Origin: QNZT01 sp964651755
Lineage (GTDB): Bacteria; Campylobacterota; Campylobacteria; Campylobacterales; QNZT01
DNA: 14,440 bases
Assembly (NCBI GenBank): GCA_964651755.1
Contig: CAZYZD010000055.1
Span: 1-14,440 of the forward strand
Reading direction: 5' to 3'
Shown here piece by piece: positions 7,631 through 14,440 of the stretch. The position numbers and the translations under genes are program-made. Numbering within the stretch: the stretch's first letter is position 1; every line of letters begins with the position of its first letter. The notes beneath the pieces are model-generated. The model was not told where the DNA came from and did not search any database. It was given only the letters and a program-made list of their open reading frames with translations.

Positions 7631-9451
7631 TTACTGTTTCATTCCCAGTAAAGTATTTAACATCTGATCCACAGTTGTAATGATTTTTGCACTTGCCTGG
7701 TAAGCAGTCTGATACTTCATGAGATTCATCAACTCTTCATCCATATCTACACCGCTGACAGCCTGCATCTGTTCATTGACTGTTTTTGTTAAAAGTTCGG
7801 CAGAATCTTTTGAGAGTGATGCATTTTGGGTATCTTCTGCTATTGATGTTGCAGTATAACGGTAAAACTCTTCGATAGTCTGGGTCGTTTTGCTACCATC
7901 TGCTGTTTCAAATGTTAATTTTTCATACTGTAAATTTACCATCTCCGTTGCAAGATCGGCACTGCCGTCAATATTTGCTTTTGATGCAGCAAGGGAAGAA
8001 GGATTATTCATAATTTCACTACGTACATGAATATCTTTTGCACTACTACCTTCAAAGAGTTTATTGACACCAGACCAGCCTGCAAAGTTGGTACCGTTAT
8101 CTTCAATCGCTATATGATAGGCATTATTGCCATTTTTGGGAGAGATACTCAATACATTTCCGTCACTGTTGAGCGTAGCACTGAAAAGATCATCCAGATC
8201 ATTGGTACCATCATTATCACCATTGTCATCCTGATTTGCATTGATAGCATCTGTTATCGTCTGTAAAGTGCTGTTTTCATCGATTGTAATCGCACGTTTT
8301 GCAACTACATCTCCACTGTTGTTATATACAAGAACATCAAAACTCCCCTCTTTCAGATCAGGTATAGTTGACAGTTTTGTATCGGCATTGACATCAGGAA
8401 GCGTATCTGTCTGAATTTTATCCTGTACAACAGAGCCATAAATGGAATTTGCTTTCTGGATAAGTGTTTTACTAAGAGCATCAAATTTATCCATATAGGT
8501 CTGGATTTTGGAGTTGAGAGGTTTACCATTCTCCTTATCGTAACCATTACCTCTTAGATCAAGGATAGCACCTACTTTACCGCCTCTGAGTTTATCTGTA
8601 ATATCCGTTTTTACTTGATTATGGTCTGTATAGTAAACCGACTGAAAAGGGGTACTTTGATCTGCCTGAGAAACCTCAAGAGGATGAAATGTCACACCAT
8701 CTACGATATTATGTCCGGCAATGTTGATATTGTATCCATTCCCGGCATCTGTCTGTGCTACTTTTCCGTTAATTGTTGCATTCCCTTTAAAAACGGAGAT
8801 ATTAACCAGTTTTGCCAAATCAAGTTCCAATTTATCACGCTCATCTCTCAAATCATTAGCATGCTGATGCGGTACATTTTCGATTTTATTAATCTGTTTA
8901 TTGAGATCAACAATATTTTTGGCAAGGTCATTGATTTGATCCACACTGTCAGTCAATTCGCCATTTAAACGATTTTGTACCTGCGTCATCTTTTCACTGG
9001 TTCTGTTTAAATCTTTAGCCAGGCGATCCATACTGCTGACAACTTCCAGCTTTGCGGCTTCGTCCTGAGGATACTGTGTCAATTTACTCCAAGAGTTGAA
9101 AAAATCTGTCAAATCAGTAGCAATACCTTTACCCTCCAAATCTGTAAGCGAATCGGAAATCTCTTTGAGTGTATTTTCTGAAAACTCACTAAAAGAGAGA
9201 GAAGCATTGGCACTTTTGAGCCGTCCGTAAACAAACTCGTCATGCATTCGCACAATCTCTTCTACTTTCACACCCGTACCAACTTCACCTGATGGTGTAT
9301 CAAACGGGTAGTTGGCTTTTTGCTCTATACGTTGGCGGCTGTAACCGGGGGTATTGACATTGGAAATATTATGTGAGGTAGTCTGTATACCTGTTTGTGA
9401 AGTGCTTAACCCGGAATAGCCGGAACTGAGTGCATCAAAAATTCCCATCAT
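7631..9451 (-). CDS. flgK: flagellar hook-filament junction protein FlgK (HAP1)
   Basis: Forms the ring of junction protein between hook and filament and is exported through the flagellar type III apparatus. The 606-residue length is like other Campylobacterota FlgK proteins and longer than the roughly 550 of enterics. The N-terminus (IFDALSSGYSGL, then SHNISNVNTPGYSRQ at about 27-41) and the C-terminus (LMKYQTAYQASAKII, then TTVDQMLNTLLG) are the conserved helical ends of axial proteins that form the D0 coiled coil. The middle carries a coiled region (about 130-220), a variable exposed part, and an acidic D/N/G stretch at 408-421. Two adjacent ATG codons (9451 and 9448) are possible starts; the first overlaps the flgN stop (ATGA), consistent with translational coupling to its presumed chaperone. 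Confidence 0.96.
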   Translation of the reverse strand: MMGIFDALSSGYSGLSTSQTGIQTTSHNISNVNTPGYSRQRIEQKANYPFDTPSGEVGTGVKVEEIVRMHDEFVYGRLKSANASLSFSEFSENTLKEISDSLTDLEGKGIATDLTDFFNSWSKLTQYPQDEAAKLEVVSSMDRLAKDLNRTSEKMTQVQNRLNGELTDSVDQINDLAKNIVDLNKQINKIENVPHQHANDLRDERDKLELDLAKLVNISVFKGNATINGKVAQTDAGNGYNINIAGHNIVDGVTFHPLEVSQADQSTPFQSVYYTDHNQVKTDITDKLRGGKVGAILDLRGNGYDKENGKPLNSKIQTYMDKFDALSKTLIQKANSIYGSVVQDKIQTDTLPDVNADTKLSTIPDLKEGSFDVLVYNNSGDVVAKRAITIDENSTLQTITDAINANQDDNGDNDGTNDLDDLFSATLNSDGNVLSISPKNGNNAYHIAIEDNGTNFAGWSGVNKLFEGSSAKDIHVRSEIMNNPSSLAASKANIDGSADLATEMVNLQYEKLTFETADGSKTTQTIEEFYRYTATSIAEDTQNASLSKDSAELLTKTVNEQMQAVSGVDMDEELMNLMKYQTAYQASAKIITTVDQMLNTLLGMKQ

Positions 9452-9882
9452 GCACTCACTTGTAAAAATGCAGCCGGTTTAGGCTGACTTCTGGCATATC
9501 CCTCCTCTTTCATCGGGAGAATTGCGGAAACCAGAGAGTTGAAAAATTCATTCATCGAAACCACAAATTTACTGTAAATTTTATTGGCTTCATGAAGTTC
9601 CATAAGCTTTGTTTTAAATAGATCCAGTAACTTCTGCTCTTCTTCAGGCAGAATATCGGAAAGTGTAGCATCCGGGTTTTTCGCCATTAACTGCTGCAAA
9701 GAGTCATTTAAAATTGCTTTATTGCTCTCAAACCGACTGATCAATACTTTTTTTTCATGATGATGTTCGCTTATCCTTGCATGTTGTGCATTTTTAATAA
9801 GTTCAATATCGTTGTATGTCAAATCAATCAGGCGATCAATATCACTGATCAGAGAATCGAGTTGAAGTCTGAAATTTTGCAT
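9448..9882 (-). CDS. flgN: FlgN-like flagellar export chaperone
   Basis: 144 residues, almost entirely alpha-helical and rich in charged heptad-like segments, with the FlgN-like N-terminus (LDSLISDIDRLIDLTYNDIELIKN) and a histidine-rich patch HEHHHE-like at about 38-43. FlgN proteins bind the C-terminal helices of FlgK and FlgL and keep them export-competent. Sequence conservation in this family is low, so the name rests partly on position: it lies directly before flgK with a 4-base overlap, as in C. jejuni. Translation starts at the ATG at 9882, 6 bases after a strong AGGGG ribosome binding site, and transcription probably starts at a sigma28 promoter in the gap to flgJ. Confidence 0.8.
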   Translation of the reverse strand: MQNFRLQLDSLISDIDRLIDLTYNDIELIKNAQHARISEHHHEKKVLISRFESNKAILNDSLQQLMAKNPDATLSDILPEEEQKLLDLFKTKLMELHEANKIYSKFVVSMNEFFNSLVSAILPMKEEGYARSQPKPAAFLQVSA

Positions 9883-9896
9883 CGTTAACCCCTGGC

Positions 9897-9908
9897 GACC
9901 CGAAGGTC
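9897..9908 (-). other. UUCG-capped hairpin beside the flgN ribosome binding site
   Basis: In the minus-strand transcript GACC-UUCG-GGUC forms a 4-bp stem with the highly stable UUCG tetraloop. It ends 3 bases before the AGGGG Shine-Dalgarno (9889-9893). It lies in the predicted 43-base leader of the sigma28 transcript and stands out as G/C-rich within AT-rich DNA. It may stabilise the 5' end or tune ribosome access. Confidence 0.5.
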
Positions 9909-9932
9909 TTATACATTATATTTATATAACAT

Positions 9933-9959
9933 ATATCGACAAGGCGGGAAAAATCTTTA
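9933..9959 (-). promoter_or_regulatory. sigma28 (FliA) promoter for flgN-flgK
   Basis: On the minus strand TAAAGATT (9952-9959) and GTCGATAT (9933-9940) are separated by exactly 11 bases. The FliA consensus is TAAAGTTT-N11-GCCGATAA; the match is 7 of 8 and 6 of 8 at the correct spacing. The start site would be near 9926. A TATAAT-like hexamer further downstream in the same AT-rich stretch could give a second, sigma70 start. The whole 9883-9987 gap holds these signals, a TTTTTGCAAAAA palindrome near the flgJ end, and no coding sequence that I recognise. Confidence 0.75.
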
Positions 9960-9987
9960 ACTTTTTGCAAAAATCAAATATATTTAA

Positions 9988-10293
9988 TTATTTTTGTAAA
10001 TTTTTCTGTTCTTTAAGAAAATCAAAGAGCATTTGGCTAAATCCGATATCACCACTCAATGCTTTGGAAAAAGTATCGTTGTACATTGACTGATAGATTT
10101 TGTCTCCGGCATCTTTACCAAACAATTTATTCTCAGATTTCAGAGAGATATCGAGTACTTTTTTGAGTAAAAAAGCTTCAAACTGATCCGTCTGCTCTTT
10201 CAGTTTTTTGTCATTTTCACTCTGCAATACCTTTTGGGGTTCAATTCTGGACTCGAAACTGCTCAGTGCCAGAGTTGTATCGATACTATACAT
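9988..10293 (-). CDS. flgJ: FlgJ-type rod-binding protein, single-domain
   Basis: 101 residues covering only the N-terminal rod-binding domain of FlgJ; the C-terminal peptidoglycan hydrolase domain of enteric FlgJ is absent, as is usual in Campylobacterota. Family features are DQFEAFLLKKVLDIS (about 36-50) and GDKIYQSMYNDTFSKALS followed by a G-x-G-F-S-like turn and the final helix (about 62-96). It acts as the scaffold or cap for rod assembly in the periplasm. Its ATG overlaps the flgI TGA (ATGA), and GGAG lies 8 bases upstream within flgI. A separate lytic enzyme would be needed to open the cell wall. Confidence 0.85.
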   Translation of the reverse strand: MYSIDTTLALSSFESRIEPQKVLQSENDKKLKEQTDQFEAFLLKKVLDISLKSENKLFGKDAGDKIYQSMYNDTFSKALSGDIGFSQMLFDFLKEQKNLQK

Positions 10294-11312
10294 CAGATAA
10301 TCTCCAGATCAGCATTGACAGCACCGGCTTGTTTAATTGTCTGAAGAATGGCGATAATATCTTCCGGTTTGCTACCCAGCTTTTGCAACACTCTCGCTAT
10401 ATTTGCCACCGTTACTTCACCGTAACGCATATTGATTACGTTGTTTTGTCTGTCTACTGCATACTGGTTGGAATCCACATTTGATGTCGGCATAATTTTC
10501 AGTGTCAACTCTCCATGGGTAATCACTACAGGGTCTACTTTGATGTCAACACCCGCTACCACCGTACCTGTCTTTTCATCGATCACGATCTTACCTGCAC
10601 CGCTGTATGGGATATTGAGATGATCTACACGTGCAAGGAACTCTACCATACTCTTTCCTGCCGGTCGCTGTAATTCGATTGTTCTGGGATCAATCGCCAT
10701 TGCAACGCGACTGCCGAATGTCGTATTGATTTTGTTCTGGATTTTAACAGCTGTTTCAAAATCTGCTTTTTTAAGACTCAGGCGAATACGCTCTTTGTGG
10801 TAAAGATCGAAATCAACCTCCTGCTCGACAATCGCACCTTTAAAAATTTTGGCAGCAGTTGCTTTACGTCTGTTTCGTTTGTCAGCGCTGTAACCTTTGG
10901 AAATTGCACCCTGCGCCAGCGCATAAATCTCACCATCTACACCACGAAGCGGCGTCAGTAAAAGTGTACCGCCTATGATAGATTTGGCATCACCTATTGA
11001 AGAGACTTCTACATCGATTTTATCACCATGACGGGAAAAAGCAGGGAGTTTTGCCGTAACCATCACCGCGGCAACATTTTTGGCTTTAATGTTTCGGGGA
11101 TCTACTTTGACATGGGCACTCTGAAGCATACTTGAGATTGCCTGCCTTGTAAACTGAGAAGAGGAACCGTCTCCTGTTCCTTCTAATCCCACAACTAAAC
11201 CATAGCCGATCAGCTGGTTATCCCGCACACCTACAACGCTGGAGATATCTTTGATTTGTGTTGCATGGAGCGTACCGAGAAAAAGTATAACAATCAACCA
11301 AAATCTATACAT
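10293..11312 (-). CDS. flgI: flagellar P-ring protein FlgI
   Basis: Forms the P-ring around the flagellar rod in the peptidoglycan layer. From the ATG at 11312 the protein has 339 residues and a signal peptide (MYRFWLIVILFLGTLHA, cleavage about residue 17), followed at once by the conserved mature start IKDISSVVGVRDNQLIGYGL and VGLEGTGDG. Later blocks are conserved too: SIGDAKSIIGGTLLLTPL and the GTVVAG segment near the end. The open frame continues to a GTG at 11351, but that start has no ribosome binding site, whereas AGGA lies 10 bases before the ATG at 11312; the shorter form also gives a normal signal peptide. rsmD ends 42 bases upstream, so the two genes are likely cotranscribed. Confidence 0.95.
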   Translation of the reverse strand: MYRFWLIVILFLGTLHATQIKDISSVVGVRDNQLIGYGLVVGLEGTGDGSSSQFTRQAISSMLQSAHVKVDPRNIKAKNVAAVMVTAKLPAFSRHGDKIDVEVSSIGDAKSIIGGTLLLTPLRGVDGEIYALAQGAISKGYSADKRNRRKATAAKIFKGAIVEQEVDFDLYHKERIRLSLKKADFETAVKIQNKINTTFGSRVAMAIDPRTIELQRPAGKSMVEFLARVDHLNIPYSGAGKIVIDEKTGTVVAGVDIKVDPVVITHGELTLKIMPTSNVDSNQYAVDRQNNVINMRYGEVTVANIARVLQKLGSKPEDIIAILQTIKQAGAVNADLEII

Positions 11313-11354
11313 AAACTTTATATCCTGAACTTTTTCAAAGATATAAAGCACGTA

Positions 11355-11945
11355 CTATGCCACACTATAATAGGTCAGTGTTGTTTTCCCGAACTTCTTA
11401 CTTTTTTGCTTGACAAAAGCACCTATTTTCTCATCAAAAGAGACACTGCTCATATGCTCTACAATGATCCTTAAAACTACTTCTGGCGGGATACTCGCGA
11501 TTAAATCCACAATCCTGTCATAAATACCTTCCATCCCTTCCCGTATATCAAAAGGAGGATCGATATAGATAAACGCCTCTTTGCCCTGCTCTTTGAGAGA
11601 TTCTGCCAGAATCGGAAACTGTTCAAAAGTATCACCGTATACAAGTGTAGTACGCGACTTATCCAAAGCGGACGCATTTTTTTCCAGAATCTGATATGCA
11701 GCTCTATCTCTTTCAAAAAAGTAAACCTGTTTCGCACCCCGACTCAACGCTTCAAGTCCCATTGAACCGCTGCCACCAAAGAGCTCTACAAATATCTCAT
11801 CTACCACTTCAAACTGCAACGTATCAAATACAGAACCACGAATAATCGACTTTGTAGCACGTGTTGTCTCTTTGGAAGGGAGAGGCAGTTTTTTACCTTT
11901 AAACTGACCGCCGATAATCGTAAATGAGAGATTATGCTTTTTCAT
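11355..11945 (-). CDS. rsmD: 16S rRNA (guanine(966)-N2)-methyltransferase RsmD
   Basis: Methylates the exocyclic amine of G966 of 16S rRNA in the 30S subunit using SAM. The 196-residue length is normal. It shows the RsmD N-terminus (IIGGQFKGKKLPLP, then TRATKSIIRGSVFDTL), the SAM-binding loop VELFGGSGSMG at 53-63, the acidic residue E78 after beta strand two (VYFFERD), and the catalytic DPPF at 129-132. The ATG at 11945 lies inside the end of the upstream gene (14-base overlap) and is preceded by AAAGAG. It is a housekeeping gene placed at the head of a flagellar gene run. Confidence 0.95.
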   Translation of the reverse strand: MKKHNLSFTIIGGQFKGKKLPLPSKETTRATKSIIRGSVFDTLQFEVVDEIFVELFGGSGSMGLEALSRGAKQVYFFERDRAAYQILEKNASALDKSRTTLVYGDTFEQFPILAESLKEQGKEAFIYIDPPFDIREGMEGIYDRIVDLIASIPPEVVLRIIVEHMSSVSFDEKIGAFVKQKSKKFGKTTLTYYSVA

Positions 11946-12279
11946 GGTAACTCTTTATAAGACGGGTAATCTTTTCATGATGCTTTTTATTGAGCTTTTC
12001 AATCATACTCTCAAGCGTCTCTTTGGTATGCAGTATATGCAGCAAACGGGGATTGGTTTTGTAAAAATGTTCCAGAGCAGCATAAAGCTCTTCTTTGGTA
12101 AAAGGTATTTTCAAATCAGCATCCTCTTCGGTACCCACCAGAAAAACCACTTTTTCACTTAAAACTTTGGTATCGGTAATCAATACATCCGCCAGCTCAA
12201 TATCGTAAATATACTTTTGCAGATAGATCTCCAGCGTTTTTTGTAAAAGAGGCGAAAGACACTTGATCATCACTTTCAT
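11932..12279 (-). CDS. small conserved-looking protein upstream of rsmD, possibly a degenerate receiver fold
   Basis: 115 residues, no signal peptide or membrane segment. The N-terminal part alternates hydrophobic strands and helices in a way that recalls a shortened CheY-like receiver: MKVMIKCLSPLLQKTLEIYL, ADVLITD (about 30-36), KVVFLVG (about 43-49), then DLKIPFTKEELYAALEHFY (about 55-73), where K57 could stand for the receiver lysine. The C-terminal 40 residues are a basic, probably coiled helix. The phosphoacceptor is uncertain and the chain is short, so the receiver idea is only inference. The gene is real on other grounds: GGAG 8 bases before the ATG, a 14-base overlap with rsmD, and its place at the head of the leftward operon. 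Confidence 0.75.
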   Translation of the reverse strand: MKVMIKCLSPLLQKTLEIYLQKYIYDIELADVLITDTKVLSEKVVFLVGTEEDADLKIPFTKEELYAALEHFYKTNPRLLHILHTKETLESMIEKLNKKHHEKITRLIKSYHEKA

Positions 12280-12330
12280 GTAACAGACTCCAAAGGAACA
12301 CTTTGTAACAAAATGTAAAATTTTTAGACT

Positions 12331-12336
12331 ATTTTA
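12331..12336 (-). promoter_or_regulatory. possible -10 element for the leftward rsmD-flgI operon
   Basis: On the minus strand the sequence GGATAAAATAG contains TAAAAT, five of six to the -10 consensus and identical to the -10 at 7569-7574. There is no recognisable -35. It lies about 52 bases before the ATG at 12279, within the divergent spacer 12280-12447. Confidence 0.35.
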
Positions 12337-12366
12337 TCCAAAACTCTCCTAAAAAGAGAACTATTT

Positions 12367-12393
12367 TACACTTCTGCAAAATTTTGACGATAT
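12367..12393 (+). promoter_or_regulatory. sigma28 (FliA) promoter for flaG-fliD
   Basis: TACACTTC (12367-12374) and GACGATAT (12386-12393) are separated by exactly 11 bases, the FliA spacing. The -10 matches GCCGATAA at 6 of 8 and shares CGATAT with the flgN promoter; the -35 matches TAAAGTTT at 5 of 8. The leader to the flaG ATG would be about 48 bases and contains AAGGAG. In C. jejuni flaG is a late, sigma28-dependent gene, which agrees. Confidence 0.68.
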
Positions 12394-12447
12394 GAGGATA
12401 GAGAAAGTCTCAAAACCAAATCCGGGACTTTGCTAAAGGAGTAGCAC

Positions 12448-12846
12448 ATGCAAACTATGATAGTAAATAACACTCCGGCTGTAATGCCAGAAGTTGCAAT
12501 CAGTGCCCCACAGACCAGCAGCACAGCATCACATACCGAAAGTGCGGTAAGCCAAACGGTAACGATGGATAAGGCACAAAACAACCTTGCGGAAAATCAT
12601 ACGTCACCATCAATGGAGACACAACAAAAGAGTCTAAAAGAAGCAACTGAAAAATTCAATAAAATGAGTGAAGAACTTAACCTGGATATAAAGTTTGCCT
12701 ATAACGATAAGATCGACCAAGTATATCTCAATGTCATAGATAAACATACCGGTCGCGTTATACGCAAACTTCCCAGCGAAGAGGCGATGAAAATAAGCGA
12801 AAGCATGAAAGAGCTGGTAGGTACCCTACTAGATAAGAAAGGATAG
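12448..12846 (+). CDS. flaG: FlaG family flagellar protein
   Basis: 132 residues. The C-terminal half is the FlaG domain: LNLDIKFAYNDKIDQVYLNV (about 77-96), then DKHTGRVIRKLPSEEAMKIS, in which the D-x-x-TG-x-VIR-x-(I/L)P core is the family signature. The N-terminal 60 residues are Ser/Thr/Gln-rich and probably disordered. FlaG proteins are linked to control of filament length, but the mechanism is not settled. Translation starts at 12448 after AAGGAG with 6 bases of spacing. fliD follows after 2 bases, and the pair is led by a sigma28-type promoter, so it should be a late flagellar gene. Confidence 0.9.
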   Translation: MQTMIVNNTPAVMPEVAISAPQTSSTASHTESAVSQTVTMDKAQNNLAENHTSPSMETQQKSLKEATEKFNKMSEELNLDIKFAYNDKIDQVYLNVIDKHTGRVIRKLPSEEAMKISESMKELVGTLLDKKG

Positions 12847-12848
12847 AG

Positions 12849-14192
12849 ATGGCAGCAGGAACATTAAGTACACTCGGTATCGGTAGTAAAGGGGCACTCT
12901 CCTACGATATCATCGATCAACTCAAAGAGGCTGATACCTCTGCTATCATCAAACCGATCGAAAACAAGATCGAGCTAAATCAGTTAAAACAGGATAAACT
13001 CGACGAACTAAAAAAACTCGTTACCTCACTCAACAATCAAGTCGTCGCCATGTCCGATCCGACACTCTACAATGCCAAAGAGACAACACTCACAGGCAAT
13101 TCTATCACAGTAAATACCACATCTAAAGCCAAGGCAGGCAGTCATACGCTGGAGATAAACAATCTCGCAACCCATGATATCAAGCAGTCTCAAACCGGAT
13201 ACGCCTATGACGGAGCACTCATGGGTGCAGGGACAATGACGCTGGAGATCGGTGAGGGAAGTGAGAAAAAAACCTATACTATCGAAGTGAAGTCAACTGA
13301 CTCGATCAAAGATGTCGCAAAGCGTATCAGTGAAGAGACCGACGGCAAAATAGAAGCATCTTTAATCAACGTCGACGGTACGTATCGTTACCATCTCGTA
13401 CTCAAATCTGCCGAAACGGGAGCCAGTAACAACATCACCGTTAGCGGTGATTATAACTTCGATCAAGTAGGCGAAGGAGCGAAAGATGCCAGCTTCACTT
13501 TCGACGGTATCGCCGTAACAAGAGCGAGTAATCAAGTAGACGATCTTGTCGAGGGGCTGGAGATCACCCTTGAAAAAGCGGGTACAACCAACATCACCAT
13601 AAAAGAGGATAACAGTAAACTCATAGAGGGTATGGAAAAATTTGTCGAAGAGTACAACAAGCTGGTTCAAGGATTTACCGAGAGTACCAAGTTTAACAAA
13701 GATCAGAAAACTGCGGGACTCTTTCAGGGTAACTCAGCCATACGATCTGCTGCCTCTATGATCAAAGATGCCCTCATACTTGCTTCTGAGGGTGGAAAAA
13801 CGATCGGAGACTTCGGACTCGAACAGCAGCGTGACGGCACCCTTAAGTTTAACAAATCCGACTTTGAAGCAAAACTTAAAGAGGATCCTAAAAGCGTTGA
13901 AAACTTTTTTCGAGGAACAGATGGAAGAAACGGTGCCTTCAACCGACTCGAGAGTGCGGTATTTGACATCAAAACCAGTTCTAATGGTGTCTTGAAATCG
14001 TTGGCAAAAAATCTTGATGACGATGCAACAAGACTCCAAGAACAGCAAGAGGCTGCACAAAAACGTTTAGATGACCGATATAGCATTATGGCACGTAAGT
14101 TTGCCGCTTATGACTCTGTAATCGCAAAACTCAATTCGCAGGGAGATACCCTCACAGCGATGATCGATGCAGAACAAGCACAGAATAAATAA
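12849..14192 (+). CDS. fliD: flagellar filament cap protein FliD (HAP2)
   Basis: Caps the growing filament tip and helps flagellin subunits fold in place. 447 residues, close to the enteric size and much shorter than C. jejuni or H. pylori FliD (about 640-690), so the variable outer domain is small. The FliD_N domain covers about 10-110 (LGIGSKGALSYDIIDQLK, then NKIELNQLKQDKLDELKKL). The FliD_C domain begins about 210 with FTFDGIAVTRASNQVDDLVE and contains the FVEEYNKLV block. It ends in a coiled-coil C-terminus (about 380-447). AAAGGA inside the flaG end, 5 bases before the ATG, provides the ribosome binding site. fliS, often the next gene, is not found in the remaining 248 bases. Confidence 0.95.
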   Translation: MAAGTLSTLGIGSKGALSYDIIDQLKEADTSAIIKPIENKIELNQLKQDKLDELKKLVTSLNNQVVAMSDPTLYNAKETTLTGNSITVNTTSKAKAGSHTLEINNLATHDIKQSQTGYAYDGALMGAGTMTLEIGEGSEKKTYTIEVKSTDSIKDVAKRISEETDGKIEASLINVDGTYRYHLVLKSAETGASNNITVSGDYNFDQVGEGAKDASFTFDGIAVTRASNQVDDLVEGLEITLEKAGTTNITIKEDNSKLIEGMEKFVEEYNKLVQGFTESTKFNKDQKTAGLFQGNSAIRSAASMIKDALILASEGGKTIGDFGLEQQRDGTLKFNKSDFEAKLKEDPKSVENFFRGTDGRNGAFNRLESAVFDIKTSSNGVLKSLAKNLDDDATRLQEQQEAAQKRLDDRYSIMARKFAAYDSVIAKLNSQGDTLTAMIDAEQAQNK

Positions 14193-14208
14193 CAATAAAT
14201 TACTCCGT

Positions 14209-14421
14209 TTAAATCTTTTCATTTTCCATCCCATACACTGATTTAGCTTGTCTAAAATAATCATCATCCCACATAGCATTCTCAGGAGCCAGCTTACTTG
14301 GAATGTATGTCCCTGAACTCAACATTTCAACTACCTCGCCTTTTGTTCTATTGGAGGAGCATTGTACCTCAGTCTCACTTAGCGAATAAATAAGATTATA
14401 AAAAAATATAATATCATCCAC
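14209..14421 (-). CDS. unrecognised small or partial protein at the window edge
   Basis: From GTG at 14421 the frame codes 70 residues (VDDIIFFYNLIYSL... ending VYGMENEKI). A strong AAGGAGG lies 10 bases before this GTG, which supports a start here. However, the frame is also open to the window end, so it may be the tail of a longer gene. The start is hydrophobic, followed by an acidic and polar C-terminal half (MWDDDYFRQAKSVYG). No family was recognised. It is convergent with fliD, 16 bases from its stop, and no hairpin terminator is visible between the two genes. Coding status is likely but not certain. Confidence 0.5.
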   Translation of the reverse strand: MDDIIFFYNLIYSLSETEVQCSSNRTKGEVVEMLSSGTYIPSKLAPENAMWDDDYFRQAKSVYGMENEKI

Positions 14422-14440
14422 TATTACTAAGCCTCCTTGA

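Noticed and set aside
9883..9987. c-di-GMP or other riboswitch before flgN
   Set aside because: The predicted leader is about 43 bases with one 4-bp hairpin, too short and without the conserved core of known riboswitches.
12342..12358. CTCT/AGAG inverted repeat in the divergent spacer as a terminator
   Set aside because: The stem is only 4 bp and lies upstream of both divergent genes, so it has nothing to terminate.
12849..14192. Recent transfer of flaG-fliD, suggested by ATC- and CTC-rich codons
   Set aside because: Spot counts of G+C in fliD (about 40-45%) are close to those in glnD (about 40%), and the pair has a matching sigma28 promoter, so there is no real signal of foreign origin.
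1..14440. CRISPR array, tRNA or rRNA genes, insertion sequences, integrase or attachment sites
   Set aside because: No regularly spaced repeats, no cloverleaf-like or rRNA-like sequence, no transposase or integrase frame, and no direct repeats flanking a module were seen.

Overview
The window looks like chromosomal DNA of a Campylobacterota (Epsilonproteobacteria) bacterium, probably a Sulfurovum- or Sulfurimonas-like lineage. This is inferred from the AT-rich composition, from the gene order flgI-flgJ-flgN-flgK (close to the Campylobacter jejuni order), from the flaG-fliD pair, and from the style of the proteins. No database search was possible, so family names come from motif recognition.

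Left part (1-4480, plus strand): a promoter with a perfect extended -10 precedes glnD (PII uridylyltransferase and uridylyl-removing enzyme). It is followed 5 bases later by glmS (glucosamine-6-phosphate synthase). Both depend on the glutamine/nitrogen state of the cell. The unit ends in two tandem RNA hairpins, one folded over the glmS stop codon and one a conventional intrinsic terminator.

Middle part (4511-7597): a minus-strand pair encodes a membrane protein resembling Pycsar TM effectors (DUF5706) and a porin of the OprP/OprO type, joined by an ATGA start/stop overlap. Divergent from it is a DUF455 ferritin-like protein gene. Convergent with that gene is a small exported cysteine-containing protein with its own sigma70-like promoter.

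Right part (7631-12279, minus strand): transcribed leftwards are a small uncharacterised gene, rsmD (16S rRNA methyltransferase), flgI (P-ring), flgJ (rod-binding domain only), then flgN (export chaperone) and flgK (hook-filament junction). The genes overlap or are tightly spaced except for a 105-base gap before flgN. That gap carries a good sigma28 (FliA) promoter and a UUCG hairpin beside the flgN ribosome binding site, and no flgM, although flgM sits at this place in C. jejuni.

Far right (12367-14440): a second sigma28-type promoter drives flaG and fliD (filament cap) on the plus strand. A small unrecognised minus-strand reading frame occupies the end; fliS, often next to fliD, is not seen here.

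No tRNA, rRNA, CRISPR array, insertion sequence or integrase was seen. The most unusual items are the apparently orphan Pycsar-effector-like gene coupled to a porin, the flgM-less flagellar cluster that still has a sigma28 promoter, and the double hairpin at the end of glmS.
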